From the NCBI GenBank assembly GCA_030410095.1, contig JAUFRC010000001.1:1500501-1564500 (forward strand): a stretch of DNA of 64,000 nt. The letters are read 5' to 3'. The number at the start of each line of letters is the position of its first letter. The first letter of the stretch is position 1. The notes under the pieces were generated by a model that did no database searches, was not told the DNA's origin, and was given only the letters and a program-made list of their open reading frames with translations. Origin of the DNA: Paracoccus cavernae. GTDB taxonomy: Bacteria; Pseudomonadota; Alphaproteobacteria; Rhodobacterales; Rhodobacteraceae. Position numbers and translations under genes: made by a program. Positions 54,088-62,948 of this stretch are shown here, piece after piece.

Positions 54088-55795
54088 CTATTCGGCCATC
54101 CAGAGCTCGGCTTTTTCAGGATATGGCGCACGGCCTTTTCCGCAAGCGGACGCCCGTCCGCGAACAGCGGCTTGATCTTGCTCCGCCCCTCTCCGCCGAT
54201 CACGAAGCGCTGGAATGCCTTGTCCTTGACGAAAAGCGCCGCAATCTCGGGTCTGGTGGCGATAGCCTCGTAGGTCGCGATCGCCGCATCGGATTCGCAG
54301 GCATATAGCAACGCCAGACGCCGGTAGTGGCAAGTCATATCCCCGTCGAGCCCGTCCAGCTCCGGCCCGGGACGCCCGCCGCCAAGCGAATGGATCACCA
54401 AAGGCAACACCGCCTGATCCAGCCAAGGATCGAGGCTTTGGCAGGCCAGCGTCTCGCCCGGATCGTTGCGCACGCTCACCGCGGCATCAAGGAAGCGCTT
54501 GCCGAATTCGGCAGGATCGGCACCGAAGAACCAACCCGCGTTGAAATAGAGATAATGCTCCCAATGGTCGGCCGCGAAACTGTGATCGACCGAACCCGCG
54601 ATCTTGAGACCGAAGCGGCTGTAAAGCGTGCCCCAGATATCGGCGAAATCGGGACCGTAGAGCGGCGGCTCGGGCCATGTTCCCTCGCGCTTCATCGAGG
54701 CCGAAGGACGGCGGAAGCGGAAGGCCACCTCGTCGATCGGGCCCAGCACCAGCGTATCGCTGTCGAAGAAGATGAAGGGCTGTTTGGCGGGCAAAATCGA
54801 CAAAGCCTCGATCTTGTTGCCATAAGGATAGGCGCGGCCGAAGTGGCGGGCCGTGAAGGGGATGATCTCGGCGCCGTAGCCGGTCAGCAACGCGCGCTCG
54901 GCATCGGGGATGCGGGTATCCACACCGGCCCAAGCGCCTTCGGGCAAGGGCTCCGCGACGACCAGACGGCCCGCGAAATCGGGGCGTTGCGGCGAAGGCT
55001 CGCCGCGAAGATCACCGCCTGCCGCGCAAGCCGTCCGGCCTGCGCCACGATCAGAATGGTGAAGGGCGGCACTTTGGCCGCGGCAGCTGGAGCTGGAGCC
55101 GGAGCTGGAGCCGGAGCCGGAGCCGGAGCGGCCTTTTCGCGCGGTGGCGCAAGCGCAACCGATCGGTCAGAACGGGACGGCCGCCCTCTTTGGCAGGGCC
55201 CTTGGCGGGCGCAACTTGTGCCACGGGCGCGGCAGAAGCCGCTGCCGGCTTCCCTGCGGGCTTTGCGGCGACGGCTGCCGTCTTTTCGGGAGCTGCCTGA
55301 CGTGCCACCGGCGCGCTGCCTGCCGAAGCCGCAGACGACGAAGCTGTCCAGGTCGGCGCGGGCTTGGACACACCCTGCCCCTTGCCCTCTTGGTCTTTCT
55401 GGCGGCCCTGCTGGCCGGTCTTGTCATTACCCTGCTGGCGCTGCGCCTTGCGCTCTTGCTGGCGTGCGAGGCGCTCTGCGGCTTTGCTGTCAGCGGTCGC
55501 GGGCCGACCTTCGGCCTGACGCTGCTTCCCCGCGCCCCGGGCTTTCGCCGCGCCGTCTCCGCCAACCTTTTTATCCGGATTCCGCCGCCTTTACCCTCGG
55601 GCTTTCCTGCGGCATTGCCGCCCTGCTTTGCAGCCCCTTGTCGGCGGGCTGGGCTTTGCGTTCGGCCTGACGGGCAGCCTTGCGCGCCTCGCGCTCGGCT
55701 ATATTCGCGGCTTTGCGCGCAGCGCGCTCTTCGCTGCTCTTTCCTTTACCCGCTGCTTGCGCCTCGGGGGTCTTGTTCTTATCGCCTGCTGGCAT
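54088..55795 (-). CDS. Glycosyltransferase-like protein with long charged low-complexity N-terminus
   Basis: The repaired reading is about 568 residues in two parts. Residues 1 to ~250 are rich in Lys, Ala, Glu and Gln (for example ARKAANIAEREARKAARQ, AERLARQQERKAQRQQ), then Ala/Pro-rich with a (AP)n stretch coded by a hexamer repeat at about 55085-55130. From PPFTILIVAQAGRLARQAVI onward it resembles a nucleotide-diphospho-sugar transferase, with the DxD-type IFFDSDTLVLGPID and YLYFNAGWFFGADP. The donor and acceptor are unknown. Breaks lie at about 55575, 55150, 54970 and 54105. The ATG at 55795 follows GGAG. The end is ILKKAELWMAE after adding one A. Confidence 0.65.
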
Positions 55796-55954
55796 CGCGC
55801 TTCTCCGCAAGAAACAATGGCCGTTGGCGTGACCCTAACGTCAAGGAAGGCCGAAAGGAACCGCGATTAGCAGCCGGACGCCATGTGAACGGGGGCAAGG
55901 AAGGGCAGAAAAATCAATGCGGTCGACGGCAAAAATTAATGCGACTTATTTTAA
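55796..55954. other. Spacer with AT-rich right half
   Basis: This is a short region upstream of the glycosyltransferase-like gene and downstream of the small leftward gene at 55955. Base composition turns AT-rich from about 55920. No other feature is seen. Confidence 0.35.
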
Positions 55955-56164
55955 TTAATCGGCATATTCGCGATTGGCATAGAGCGTCAAAAGCGCCCCT
56001 CTGGCCATTTCCGGCGTAACACGGCCTTCAACGCCCGAGCGGGTGATTGTTTCAAGCTTGGCCTGAATGGATTCGAGGCTCACGCTTTCTCCACGTTTTT
56101 GCAAAGCGAGCATCACCAACCCAATTGTGAAGGCGGCCATATCGGGATTTTTCATATGCGGCAT
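55955..56164 (-). CDS. Small conserved-looking hypothetical protein (69 aa)
   Basis: This is an intact 69-codon frame, MPHMKNPDMAAFTIGLVML, then ALQKRGESVSLESIQAKLE, ending in TLYANREYAD. It has a balanced, helix-forming composition unlike the Arg/Pro-rich shadow frames nearby, so I think it is real. The start could be 56164 or the second ATG at 56155; a GAGG lies upstream. I recognise no family. It is divergent from the Crp/Fnr gene, with a 174-base AT-rich spacer shared between them. Confidence 0.55.
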   Translation of the reverse strand: MPHMKNPDMAAFTIGLVMLALQKRGESVSLESIQAKLETITRSGVEGRVTPEMARGALLTLYANREYAD

Positions 56165-56338
56165 ATAATTTTCTCAACCTCGACGGGAAAGCGGAGACAG
56201 CCCCATTTCCCGAGAGCCTCCGTCCCAAACCCGAGGCTTTCATTGCGAAGGCCTAGCTTCAAGTGCAGATTATGATTGTTAAATTTTCGACATTTCTTCA
56301 GAGTTCTGCATTCGATTACAGCAACCGAGGGACGCCCG

Positions 56339-57058
56339 ATGAAATCCGCCAGCACCGATCCCCTTTTGCTCGAAATTTTCCACCGCTCGGGATGGTTGTC
56401 CGAGCGCAAGGCCGGCTTTCGCGACGCCCTTTTGACCTCGGGCTATAGCCAGAGTTATCAGACCGGCCAATTCACCAATCATCTCGGCGATGAACTCGGC
56501 GGAATTTTCGGGGTTATTCAGGGGAGCTTCGGGGTTATCGGGCAAAGCCCATCGGTCGGCGTGGTGCTCGGCCATATTTACCGCAGCGCCGGCTGGTTCG
56601 GAGAGGGCCCGCTGATCACGCGCCGGCCGCGCATGCTGTCTTTCAAGGCGATGGAGCCGTCGCTTGTCCATTACATCCCGCTCAACGAGCTCGACCACCT
56701 GCTCCGCCATTTCCCCGGAGCCGAGACCGAACTGATGTCGCTGGTCGCCTATAGTTCGCAGATCGCGGTGGATGCGATGGCGGATCTGTTGATTCGCCGC
56801 GCCGACCGCCGCATCGCCGCCGTGTTGTTGCGCGTGACCGATGCGCAAAGCGCCGTTCCGACCGGCAGTGGACAGAGCGGTCCCTCGGGCTGTTTCGTCA
56901 CGCAATCCGATCTTGCCGAGATGGCCAATGTCTCGCGCCATACGATCAACGCTGTGCTGAAGAAGTTCGAGGCCGAAGGCTGGATCAAGACGGGTTACGG
57001 CCGGATTTCTGTCTGTAGCGCGGCCGATCTGCGCAATTTTCTGGTCGACGACGGCTGA
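56339..57058 (+). CDS. Crp/Fnr-family transcription regulator
   Basis: This is an intact 239-residue regulator. The N-terminal cyclic-nucleotide-binding-like barrel spans about residues 10-130. The C-terminal winged helix has FVTQSDLAEMANVSRHTINAVLKKFEAEGWIK. The N-terminus has no cysteine cluster, so it does not look like an oxygen-sensing FNR, and the effector is unknown. The frame is open 21 codons further upstream, but the ATG at 56339 has a GAGGGA site. A hairpin follows the stop. Confidence 0.87.
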   Translation: MKSASTDPLLLEIFHRSGWLSERKAGFRDALLTSGYSQSYQTGQFTNHLGDELGGIFGVIQGSFGVIGQSPSVGVVLGHIYRSAGWFGEGPLITRRPRMLSFKAMEPSLVHYIPLNELDHLLRHFPGAETELMSLVAYSSQIAVDAMADLLIRRADRRIAAVLLRVTDAQSAVPTGSGQSGPSGCFVTQSDLAEMANVSRHTINAVLKKFEAEGWIKTGYGRISVCSAADLRNFLVDDG

Positions 57059-57066
57059 AGTGACGA

Positions 57067-57099
57067 AACCCGCGCACGGTTTTTTGCCGTGCACGGGTT
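57067..57099. terminator. Hairpin after the Crp/Fnr gene
   Basis: The arms AACCCG-GCACGG and CCGTGC-CGGGTT pair over 12 bp with one mismatch around a T-rich loop. It starts 9 bases after the stop. No T run follows, so it may act as a weak terminator or a 3'-end stabiliser. Confidence 0.6.
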
Positions 57100-57207
57100 C
57101 CGGTGGATGCCACCAGCGGGCCGCAACGGCCCGAAGCGGATAGGAAAACAGCACCCCGCCCGATGCGTCGATGCGCGGGCTTGGGGCAACAGCCTTCGTG
57201 ATGCGGA

Positions 57208-57489
57208 TTACGCCGGAACGGCGCTTTCATCGCGCGGCTTGCTATGGTCGATCACGTCGTAGTCAGCGGCTTTCGCGGCTGCCGCGAAGGCGGCACGGGC
57301 CGCTTGGACCGGCGTCATACATTCCATGGCGCCGTTGATCATCGCCAAGGCACGTTCGCGCGCCTCGTCGACCACGGGCCACCGTTTGATCAACCAATAT
57401 TTCGCTTGCTCGATGGTGGAGATTTTATGGAAATCGCCGCTTTCCGCGGCAACGAGTGTCAGGGGTTTTCCCCAAATTATTTCTATCAT
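57208..57489 (-). CDS. DUF982 domain protein
   Basis: This is an intact 93-residue protein matching DUF982, a family common in Rhodobacterales and rhizobia and of unknown function. The pattern is an N-terminal strand, then ISTIEQAKYWLIKRWPVVDEARERAL and a C-terminal AARAAFAAAAKAADY helix. The start at 57489 is preceded by an AT-rich region. It is convergent with the Crp/Fnr gene. Confidence 0.8.
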   Translation of the reverse strand: MIEIIWGKPLTLVAAESGDFHKISTIEQAKYWLIKRWPVVDEARERALAMINGAMECMTPVQAARAAFAAAAKAADYDVIDHSKPRDESAVPA

Positions 57490-58011
57490 GGTATCTATCT
57501 GGGCATTCTAACAGGTTGTTTCAAGAAGGGTTCGGCAGGATACGGGCCTGGATCTAGCGCTCGCGGATTAAAATATCATTAAAATCCATAGAGTTGTTTG
57601 CGCACCGATCGGTTCGGCCCTGCCCCGAAGTCCGGTTTCCGTCTCTTGTGCGATCCCTGCGATCGCCACCGGCAGACGGTCCCTTCCTGCGAAACTGACT
57701 TTTGTACAGCTATTCAAAACCTATACAAAGACAGTATTCTGACTGGGTAACGATTGTTCACTTGTTCAACATTGCCTTGGTATCGATTCGTTGCTTTCCT
57801 TCTGACCAGCCACCGAAAGCGCGCTCTCTGGCTGGTCAGCCAATAGCGAAGCAAAGTGACAAAGACATAACGCTCCAAAACGGCGAAGGTTTCCTGCACA
57901 TCTTGGAGGGGCGGTTTTCAGCCGGTCCCCCTACGGCCGGAAGCTCCACGAAACGCTCACGCCACCGACAAACCGCAACAACAGGCGCATTCAGTCGTCT
58001 GAACGAGGGTT
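57490..58011. other. Intergenic region with inverted repeats
   Basis: This 520-base spacer has no recognised gene. It contains TTTGTA (57701-57706) and TACAAA (57724-57729) as 6-bp inverted arms, a TTGTTCA direct repeat near 57755-57770, and the 11-bp hairpin listed at 57802. Base composition is AT-richer than the core chromosome. Confidence 0.4.
57802..57839. other. 11-bp hairpin of unknown role
   Basis: The arms CTGACCAGCCA and TGGCTGGTCAG are perfectly complementary around a 16-base loop. No T run adjoins on either strand, so it is not a standard terminator. It could be a protein-binding site or part of a small RNA. Confidence 0.5.
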
Positions 58012-58296
58012 TCAGTCCCGCAGCCGCAAAAGCTCGCGCTCCAGCTGGTCCAGAGCCTCTGCAAAGGCTTCGCGCGGGTCACAGGCGTCTTCGCCCAACC
58101 CGTCGCGGCACAGACGATCGCGCGATTCGGCCAAAGCCCCGAAGATCCGCGACCAAGCGGGGTGGTCATCCGCAATCAGGCGCCCATCGAGATGGGCCAC
58201 ACCCAACGCATGCAGATAGACAGGCCGGTAGGACGGCCTGCGGATCGCCTCGTCGCGCATGTCGCGTAGTCGCTTGTGGATGGCGATCTTGGTCAT
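58012..58296 (-). CDS. Hypothetical protein (94 aa), last chromosomal gene before the element
   Basis: This is an intact 94-residue frame starting MTKIAIHKRLRDMRDEAIRR and ending LDQLERELLRLRD, charged and helical, with no membrane segment. I do not recognise the family. It ends 240 bases from the tRNA-Tyr remnant and probably belongs to the chromosome rather than the element. Confidence 0.55.
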   Translation of the reverse strand: MTKIAIHKRLRDMRDEAIRRPSYRPVYLHALGVAHLDGRLIADDHPAWSRIFGALAESRDRLCRDGLGEDACDPREAFAEALDQLERELLRLRD

Positions 58297-58537
58297 GACG
58301 TCTATTTAGGAACGTTCGACGCGGTTCCAAGGGCTGCCACGACGTCCGCAGAGCCGATCATCGTAATCCGTGAAGCCGCAATTTCCGGTGCAGAACCCGC
58401 AGTCAAAATCTGGCGGAATTCCGGTTCATGACCATCGGATAAAGCATCGTTCAAGGGATGTTCGGGAAGGTCCGCTTGCGGTGATCCTTGCCCTTTCGGG
58501 CCACCACATCCTTGATTTCATTGAGAAAAGAAGGAAG

Positions 58538-58596
58538 TGGTGGGCGACCCTGGAATCGAACCAGGCATGGGTCTCCCCGGCGGAGTTACAGTCCGC
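58538..58596 (-). tRNA. 3' half of tRNA-Tyr(GTA): attachment-site remnant
   Basis: Read on the minus strand, the segment has the anticodon stem-loop GCGGA-CTGTAAC-TCCGC (anticodon GTA), a long variable arm as in tRNA-Tyr, the T arm CCTGG-TTCGATT-CCAGG, and the acceptor 3' strand GTCGCCC followed by ACCA. The 5' half (D arm and acceptor 5' strand) is missing; unrelated AT-rich DNA follows. This is what remains at one end after an element integrates into the 3' part of the gene. It should not yield a functional tRNA. Confidence 0.85.
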
Positions 58597-58742
58597 TTTT
58601 TCCATTCACTCACAACCCCTAAGACACCCTAACTGACACCTAACTATCTGAGAAATATAGGACAGATCCGCGTTTCGACTACTACCAGCCCTCCCTACTT
58701 CTGATTACAGTGCTTACAAATTGCTTACATAGCGGGGTTGTT

Positions 58743-59977
58743 ATGGCTGAAAACAGGATGAAGCTCACCAAGGCCAGCGTTGCGACCATCGAGGCCGACC
58801 CACTCCGGCAAGTTCTCGTTTGGGACACCGAAATCCGAGGCTTCGGCCTGCGTGTTTCACCTGGCGGAGCGAAGGCCTATGTCATGCAGCGGCGCGTTGG
58901 CAGAACCTCACGGCGTGTCACGATCGGTCGAGCCGACGATATGAGTGCAGAGGCCGCGCGCAAGAAAGCCACACTACTGGCCGCCGAGTTCGCCGAAGGC
59001 GTCGACCCGATCGCAGTCAAGAAAGAGCGCGCGCGGCGCGGCACAACCCTCAGGCAGGCTGTAGAAGCGTACATAGCTGCACCAAAGAAAAAGGGAGTGG
59101 GCAAAGGCGGCGAAAAGAAGGCCCGCACACAGCGCGATATTCGTCTCGTTATGGGCCGCAAATTCGGCGACTGGCTGGACCGGCCCGTTACCGACTTCAC
59201 CGAGAGCATGGTGAAAGAGCGTCACGCCGCGCTCGCCAAGGAAAGCCCCGCCCAAGCCAACCTCGCCTTCCGCTACTTCCGGGCGACGATCAACCACTTG
59301 ATCGCCGACACCGACGAAGGTGCAGCCCCCATCATCAAGTCCAATCCCGTGACCCGCCTCAACCGGACCAACCAATGGGCCGACGTGCGGCCGGCAAAGG
59401 CCGGATCCCCGATCGCGGAATTCCCGAATGGGTGGCCGCCGTGAAGTCCGGCCTCGGCGAATTGACGCTGGGCTCGGAGATGCGAGACGCGCTGCTGTTC
59501 ATGCTTCTGACCGGCGCCAGGGTCGGCGAGCTGTTTGGATCAGCCAAAGACGGCTACCCCGCCCTGCGGTGGTCCTCCGTAGATCTACGGCACGACAAAG
59601 TGACATTCCCCGACACAAAGAACCGCCTCGACCACGAGCTGCCCTTGCCGGTTCAGCTAAAGGCGCTGCTCCTCGACAGAAAGAAGCGCGCCGGGACCGA
59701 GTTCGTGTTTAGCGATGCGAGTGGGCGTCTGCCCTCCGACCTGCGCCCCGCGCTCCGGCGCCTCGAGGAGATCACCGGGATAGGCATTACGGCTCACGAC
59801 CTGCGCCGCACCTTTGCAAGCGTTGCCAGCAAGTTGGACATATCCACTTACAAGGTGAAGCGCCTCACGAATCATATTAGCGGCAATGACGTGACCGCCG
59901 ATTATGTCGATGTCGAGTTCGACGACCTGCGCGAGGCGATGCAACGAATCGAGAACCATATGCTGCGCACCGTGTGA
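58743..59977 (+). CDS. int: Tyrosine-type site-specific integrase (P4-like)
   Basis: This integrase, about 411 residues, lies 147 bases inside the tRNA-Tyr remnant. The N-terminal arm-type DNA-binding domain reads DTEIRGFGLRVSPGGAKAYV. A core SAM-like domain follows, and the catalytic domain has the Arg in LLTGARVGELFG, the His-x-x-Arg in AHDLRRTFAS and the Tyr in VTADYVDVEF. It should recombine the tRNA-Tyr att sites. The frame breaks at about 59410-59430; repair gives IPEWVAAVKSGLGEL. I start at 58743 (MAENRMKLTKA) rather than at the earlier in-frame ATG at 58710. Confidence 0.92.
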
Positions 59978-60013
59978 AAAAATTCCCCAACTACAAAAAG
60001 GTTCATTCAAGAA

Positions 60014-60400
60014 ATGAAGCTCCTTACGGAACCAGAAGTCGCAGAGCTTTTGCGCTGCTCGACAACAAAGATTAAGCGACTGCGCTTAAGCGGCGCGCTA
60101 GCTTACTACGTGGGACGGCCAACTTTAATCGCCGAGACCGATCTTCTGGCCTATTTGGAAACCATCAGGCGAAACGCTGAACCACCCCCACCCCCAACAT
60201 CCGAACAGAAAGCGAGAGCAGACCTTCAGAGCGCCCGCGAGTGGGCAATAAAGGCGAAGCTCAAGCGGAGTTGGGGAACCAAGCGAGGAGCGGCCCCAAA
60301 AAATAACGCGCTGCCTTTATCGGCCTCGATACGCGACCTCGCTTCGGTAAGGCGATCAGCACCGGCCGCAGCGCTGCAAGAAAAGGCGATATACAACTGA
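60014..60400 (+). CDS. Helix-turn-helix protein of the integrated element
   Basis: This is an intact 128-residue protein. The N-terminal MerR/excisionase-like helix-turn-helix reads LLTEPEVAELLRCSTTKIKRLR, with the wing GALAYYVGRPTLIAETDLLAYL. The C-terminal part has a run of prolines and then a Lys/Arg/Ala-rich tail. It starts 36 bases after the integrase, so it may be an excisionase or a regulator of integration. AT content is higher than in the chromosome. Confidence 0.65.
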   Translation: MKLLTEPEVAELLRCSTTKIKRLRLSGALAYYVGRPTLIAETDLLAYLETIRRNAEPPPPPTSEQKARADLQSAREWAIKAKLKRSWGTKRGAAPKNNALPLSASIRDLASVRRSAPAAALQEKAIYN

Positions 60401-60508
60401 CATACACACATTAACGTTTTTCAGCGCAATTAAGAACACTTAGCTTTACCTCGGCGCATCGACCGGAAAACACCCCGCTCCGGACAAGCGACATACAATA
60501 GACATACA
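60399..60508 (+). repeat. Three GACATACA direct repeats
   Basis: The octamer GACATACA occurs at 60399-60406, 60490-60497 and 60501-60508, all in the same orientation. They lie in the AT-rich control region between the two helix-turn-helix genes and may bind one of them. Chance is not excluded. Confidence 0.45.
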
Positions 60509-60540
60509 CTTTAAAATCAATCACTTAGATCAAAACAGCA

Positions 60541-60568
60541 TTGACTAGAGGGCCCTCGACGGTGTAAC
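60541..60568 (+). promoter_or_regulatory. Promoter with an embedded palindrome (TTGACT, TGTAAC; GAGGGCCCTC)
   Basis: TTGACT at 60541-60546 and TGTAAC at 60563-60568 are separated by 16 bases, a good vegetative promoter pointing toward the AlpA-like gene. The spacer contains the perfect 10-bp palindrome GAGGGCCCTC at 60548-60557, placed so that a bound dimer would block polymerase. A further small hairpin, ACTCGC/GCGAGT, lies at 60650-60667. Confidence 0.5.
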
Positions 60569-60728
60569 GTAAACCTTAGTGGGGTTGCGAGTTTTTCAAC
60601 TTTGCGCGGACTAGGTACACGGCTAACAGGATGCAACATGATTTAATTTACTCGCCGAAAAGCGAGTGACCGCACCGCCCCATCTAGAATATCCCGCCGC
60701 TTATCAGCGCATAGATGGAGCAAAGCCC

Positions 60729-60941
60729 GTGAACAAAACCCTCATCCCTGAAAACATGACAGTTGCAAGGCTTCTCACCCAGAAAGAAGTAGCCGAAATT
60801 CTTGGCGTTTCGGAAAAGTGGATCGAGCGCGACCGTTGGGTGGAACGACGTATTCCTTTTACCAAGATCGGCAGGTCTGTCCGGTATCGCGCCGCGGACC
60901 TTAACGCTTACATCGACGCCAACACGCAGATCTTCGATTAA
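60729..60941 (+). CDS. AlpA/excisionase-like helix-turn-helix protein
   Basis: This is an intact protein of about 70 residues. The helix-turn-helix reads RLLTQKEVAEILGVSEKWIER, followed by RIPFTKIGRSVRYRAADLNAYI, the compact AlpA/excisionase pattern used to control integrase or excision in P4-like elements. I choose the GTG at 60729, which has GGAG eight bases upstream. The frame is open back to 60666, and an ATG exists at 60756. A GC-rich hairpin follows at 60948-60973. Confidence 0.75.
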   Translation: MNKTLIPENMTVARLLTQKEVAEILGVSEKWIERDRWVERRIPFTKIGRSVRYRAADLNAYIDANTQIFD

Positions 60942-61046
60942 AAAACACCGCCACTCCGGGACGGGAGCGGCGGCGCTATTAAATCTGGTGGTGACCTAGA
61001 AAAACAATAGCGACACACGCTCTTGCCCGCAAGTAAAGAGGCAAGA

Positions 61047-61514
61047 ATGAAAAATCCTAACGCAGAGGCGCAAGCCAGATACCGCGCCAGAAGCACGCTG
61101 AAGTTGTCGTTTTTCGACCGCATGGATTCCCAACGGATTGCGCAGCTCCGGCTGACGTTTTCCGACGCGCCCGTCTCCACCGAGCAAAGCTTGATCCGCA
61201 CCTATCTCGAAAATCATCCCTGCTGCTACGCCGGCATCGCTGACGTTTGGATGCCGGCCTCGCCTCTCGCGGCTGGCGAGCCGCGTCCGTGGATCGTCAG
61301 CTATGACGGCGACGAAGAGAACGGCCGCTTTTGCGCCGCCGTTGCTCTGGCCGCGCTGTCCAGCGTCACGAGCCTGCCTGTGGCGGCGCACGTCTCCGGG
61401 ACGCCTCTTTCGGCTCCCGCGAAGCTCATGACCGCCGCCGACCCGCTTGTCGCGCAGGTGTCGGCCGAGATCGCCGACTTGAAGCGTCTCGGGCTTTGGG
61501 GGCGTCACGCATGA
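61047..61514 (+). CDS. Hypothetical protein of the element, upstream of the replication gene
   Basis: This is an intact 155-residue protein starting MKNPNAEAQARYRARSTLKL, with a GAGG ribosome site six bases before the ATG at 61047. The middle has CYAGIADVWMPASPLAAG, and the C-terminus is an amphipathic helix ending LKRLGLWGRHA. I recognise no family. Its stop overlaps the primase/helicase start as ATGA, so it may be a replication accessory protein or regulator. Confidence 0.65.
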   Translation: MKNPNAEAQARYRARSTLKLSFFDRMDSQRIAQLRLTFSDAPVSTEQSLIRTYLENHPCCYAGIADVWMPASPLAAGEPRPWIVSYDGDEENGRFCAAVALAALSSVTSLPVAAHVSGTPLSAPAKLMTAADPLVAQVSAEIADLKRLGLWGRHA

Positions 61515-62948
61515 CCTCCGTGACGTTTGAGAAAAAGGAAAACGCGCCGCCTTCGGCTGGGTATATTGGCGCCGAATTCTTGACATGGCTTGACCCCAGC
61601 GGGACCCACAATCTTGTAGCCATGGATCCGGAGGCCGGCCCTGTCGAAGCGCACACGTTCGTCAAGGCCGACCCTGTCGAATTGGCGCAGTGGATCGACG
61701 CCAGAGCGGGGCGTCTGAACATCTACTATACGGTGAATGAGGTCAGAGAGAGCCTCGGGTCTCGCAAGCCGACAAAAGCGGATATCATCGCTGTGCGCGC
61801 GCTGTGCGCGGATATCGACCCGGCTTCTGGCGTCGACCTCGACACAGAGCGCGCCCGCATTCTCGAGGGCTTGCAAGGCTCAACTGTGCCCTTTGGTGTC
61901 ATCGTCGATAGCGGGGAGGCTTCCAGGCGCTGGCCGTGCTGTCGAACAAAATGCCGATGACGCCCGACACGCAGGAATGGGCGGAGAGTCACGGCCGCGG
62001 TCTGGCGGTAGCGCTGGGCGGAGATAATGTGCAAAACGTTGATCGTCTTCTGCGACTGCCTGGCCCTGATAATATCCCTAGCCCAGCGAAGCGCGCTAAA
62101 GGGCGGCAACAGCGAAAGGCGCAGATCGCAATGCGGAGCGATCTGCGCGCCAGCGCTGCAGAAATCGAGGCCGCGATTCGGCCCGTGCAAAAGCCATCAT
62201 CGGACAATGACGCATCTATAACCGCAGCCATTGCCGAAATTGAGTGCTCTGGGTTTGATCATGGCGACGAATACCTCGACCTCCCCAGCGAACTGCGTGA
62301 ACGCTTCGAAGCAGATCAACAGGCAGACGGGCGTCTGGCGCGTCTTTGGAATAGCGGAGAGATCAATCACCATAACCCGTCTGGCTCGGAATACCGGATC
62401 AAACTCGCTGGCCTTCTCAAGGCTCAAGGGGCTACAACGCCGAAGACTATGCGTCGTTGGCGCGAATTTGGCGCTTCGCGAACATGCACCGTTACGGCCG
62501 AGAAAAGTCGTGCGCGAGCTTGGCCGCGATTGGGGCAAGGCAGAGTCGGCCGCCACTGTAATGGACCCGTCTGTCTGGTTCTCCGTTGTCGATAAGGCCG
62601 ACGAGACGTTGGACGAGCCGGCTTCGGGACGGCGCCGCCTGTCTGTTATGACGTTTGCCGAAGCCGTAGCCTGCGCACTAGACGACAGCGTAGAGCCTTT
62701 GGTGGACGGATGGCTCGATGTCGGCGCGGTTTCGGTGTTCTACGGTCCAAGCAACGTGGGGAAAACCTTCGTGGTCCTGGATCTAGCGTTCTCCGTCGCG
62801 AACGGCTCGCCTTGGGCCGGAAACCAAACAAAGCGCAGTGGCGCGCTGTATGTTGCGGCGGAGGAGGCAATGGAATTTTGAAGCGCCTCGCCGCCCTTGA
62901 AAAAACGCGCGGCAGGCTTCTGCCGAACAGAACGGCACCTTCGCCTAA
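61511..62948 (+). pseudogene. Primase/RepA-like helicase of the element, broken and C-terminally short
   Basis: The N-terminal part resembles RepB-type archaeo-eukaryotic primases: NIYYTVNEVRESLGSRKPTK, ALCADIDP (the D-x-D metal site) and, after a break at about 61915, GFQALAVLSNKMPMTPDTQEW and RLLRLPGPDNIPSPAKRAKG. The C-terminal part is a RepA-like AAA ATPase with Walker A in VFYGPSNVGKTFVVLDLAF and then GGNGILKRLAAL. Breaks lie at about 61915, 62433, 62508 and 62868. After LAALE the Walker B half of the ATPase is absent; a repaired frame stops at 62946-62948. The loss may be a real deletion. Confidence 0.65.

Noticed and set aside
56339..57058. Oxygen-sensing FNR assignment for the Crp/Fnr gene
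   Set aside because: No N-terminal cysteine cluster for a 4Fe-4S centre is present, so only the broader family is assigned.
58370..58636. Small plus-strand protein across the tRNA remnant
   Set aside because: Its C-terminal half is the translation of the antisense strand of tRNA-Tyr, a common false gene.
58538..58640. Intact tRNA-Tyr
   Set aside because: The 5' acceptor strand and D arm cannot be found. The DNA beyond the anticodon stem does not pair with the acceptor 3' strand.
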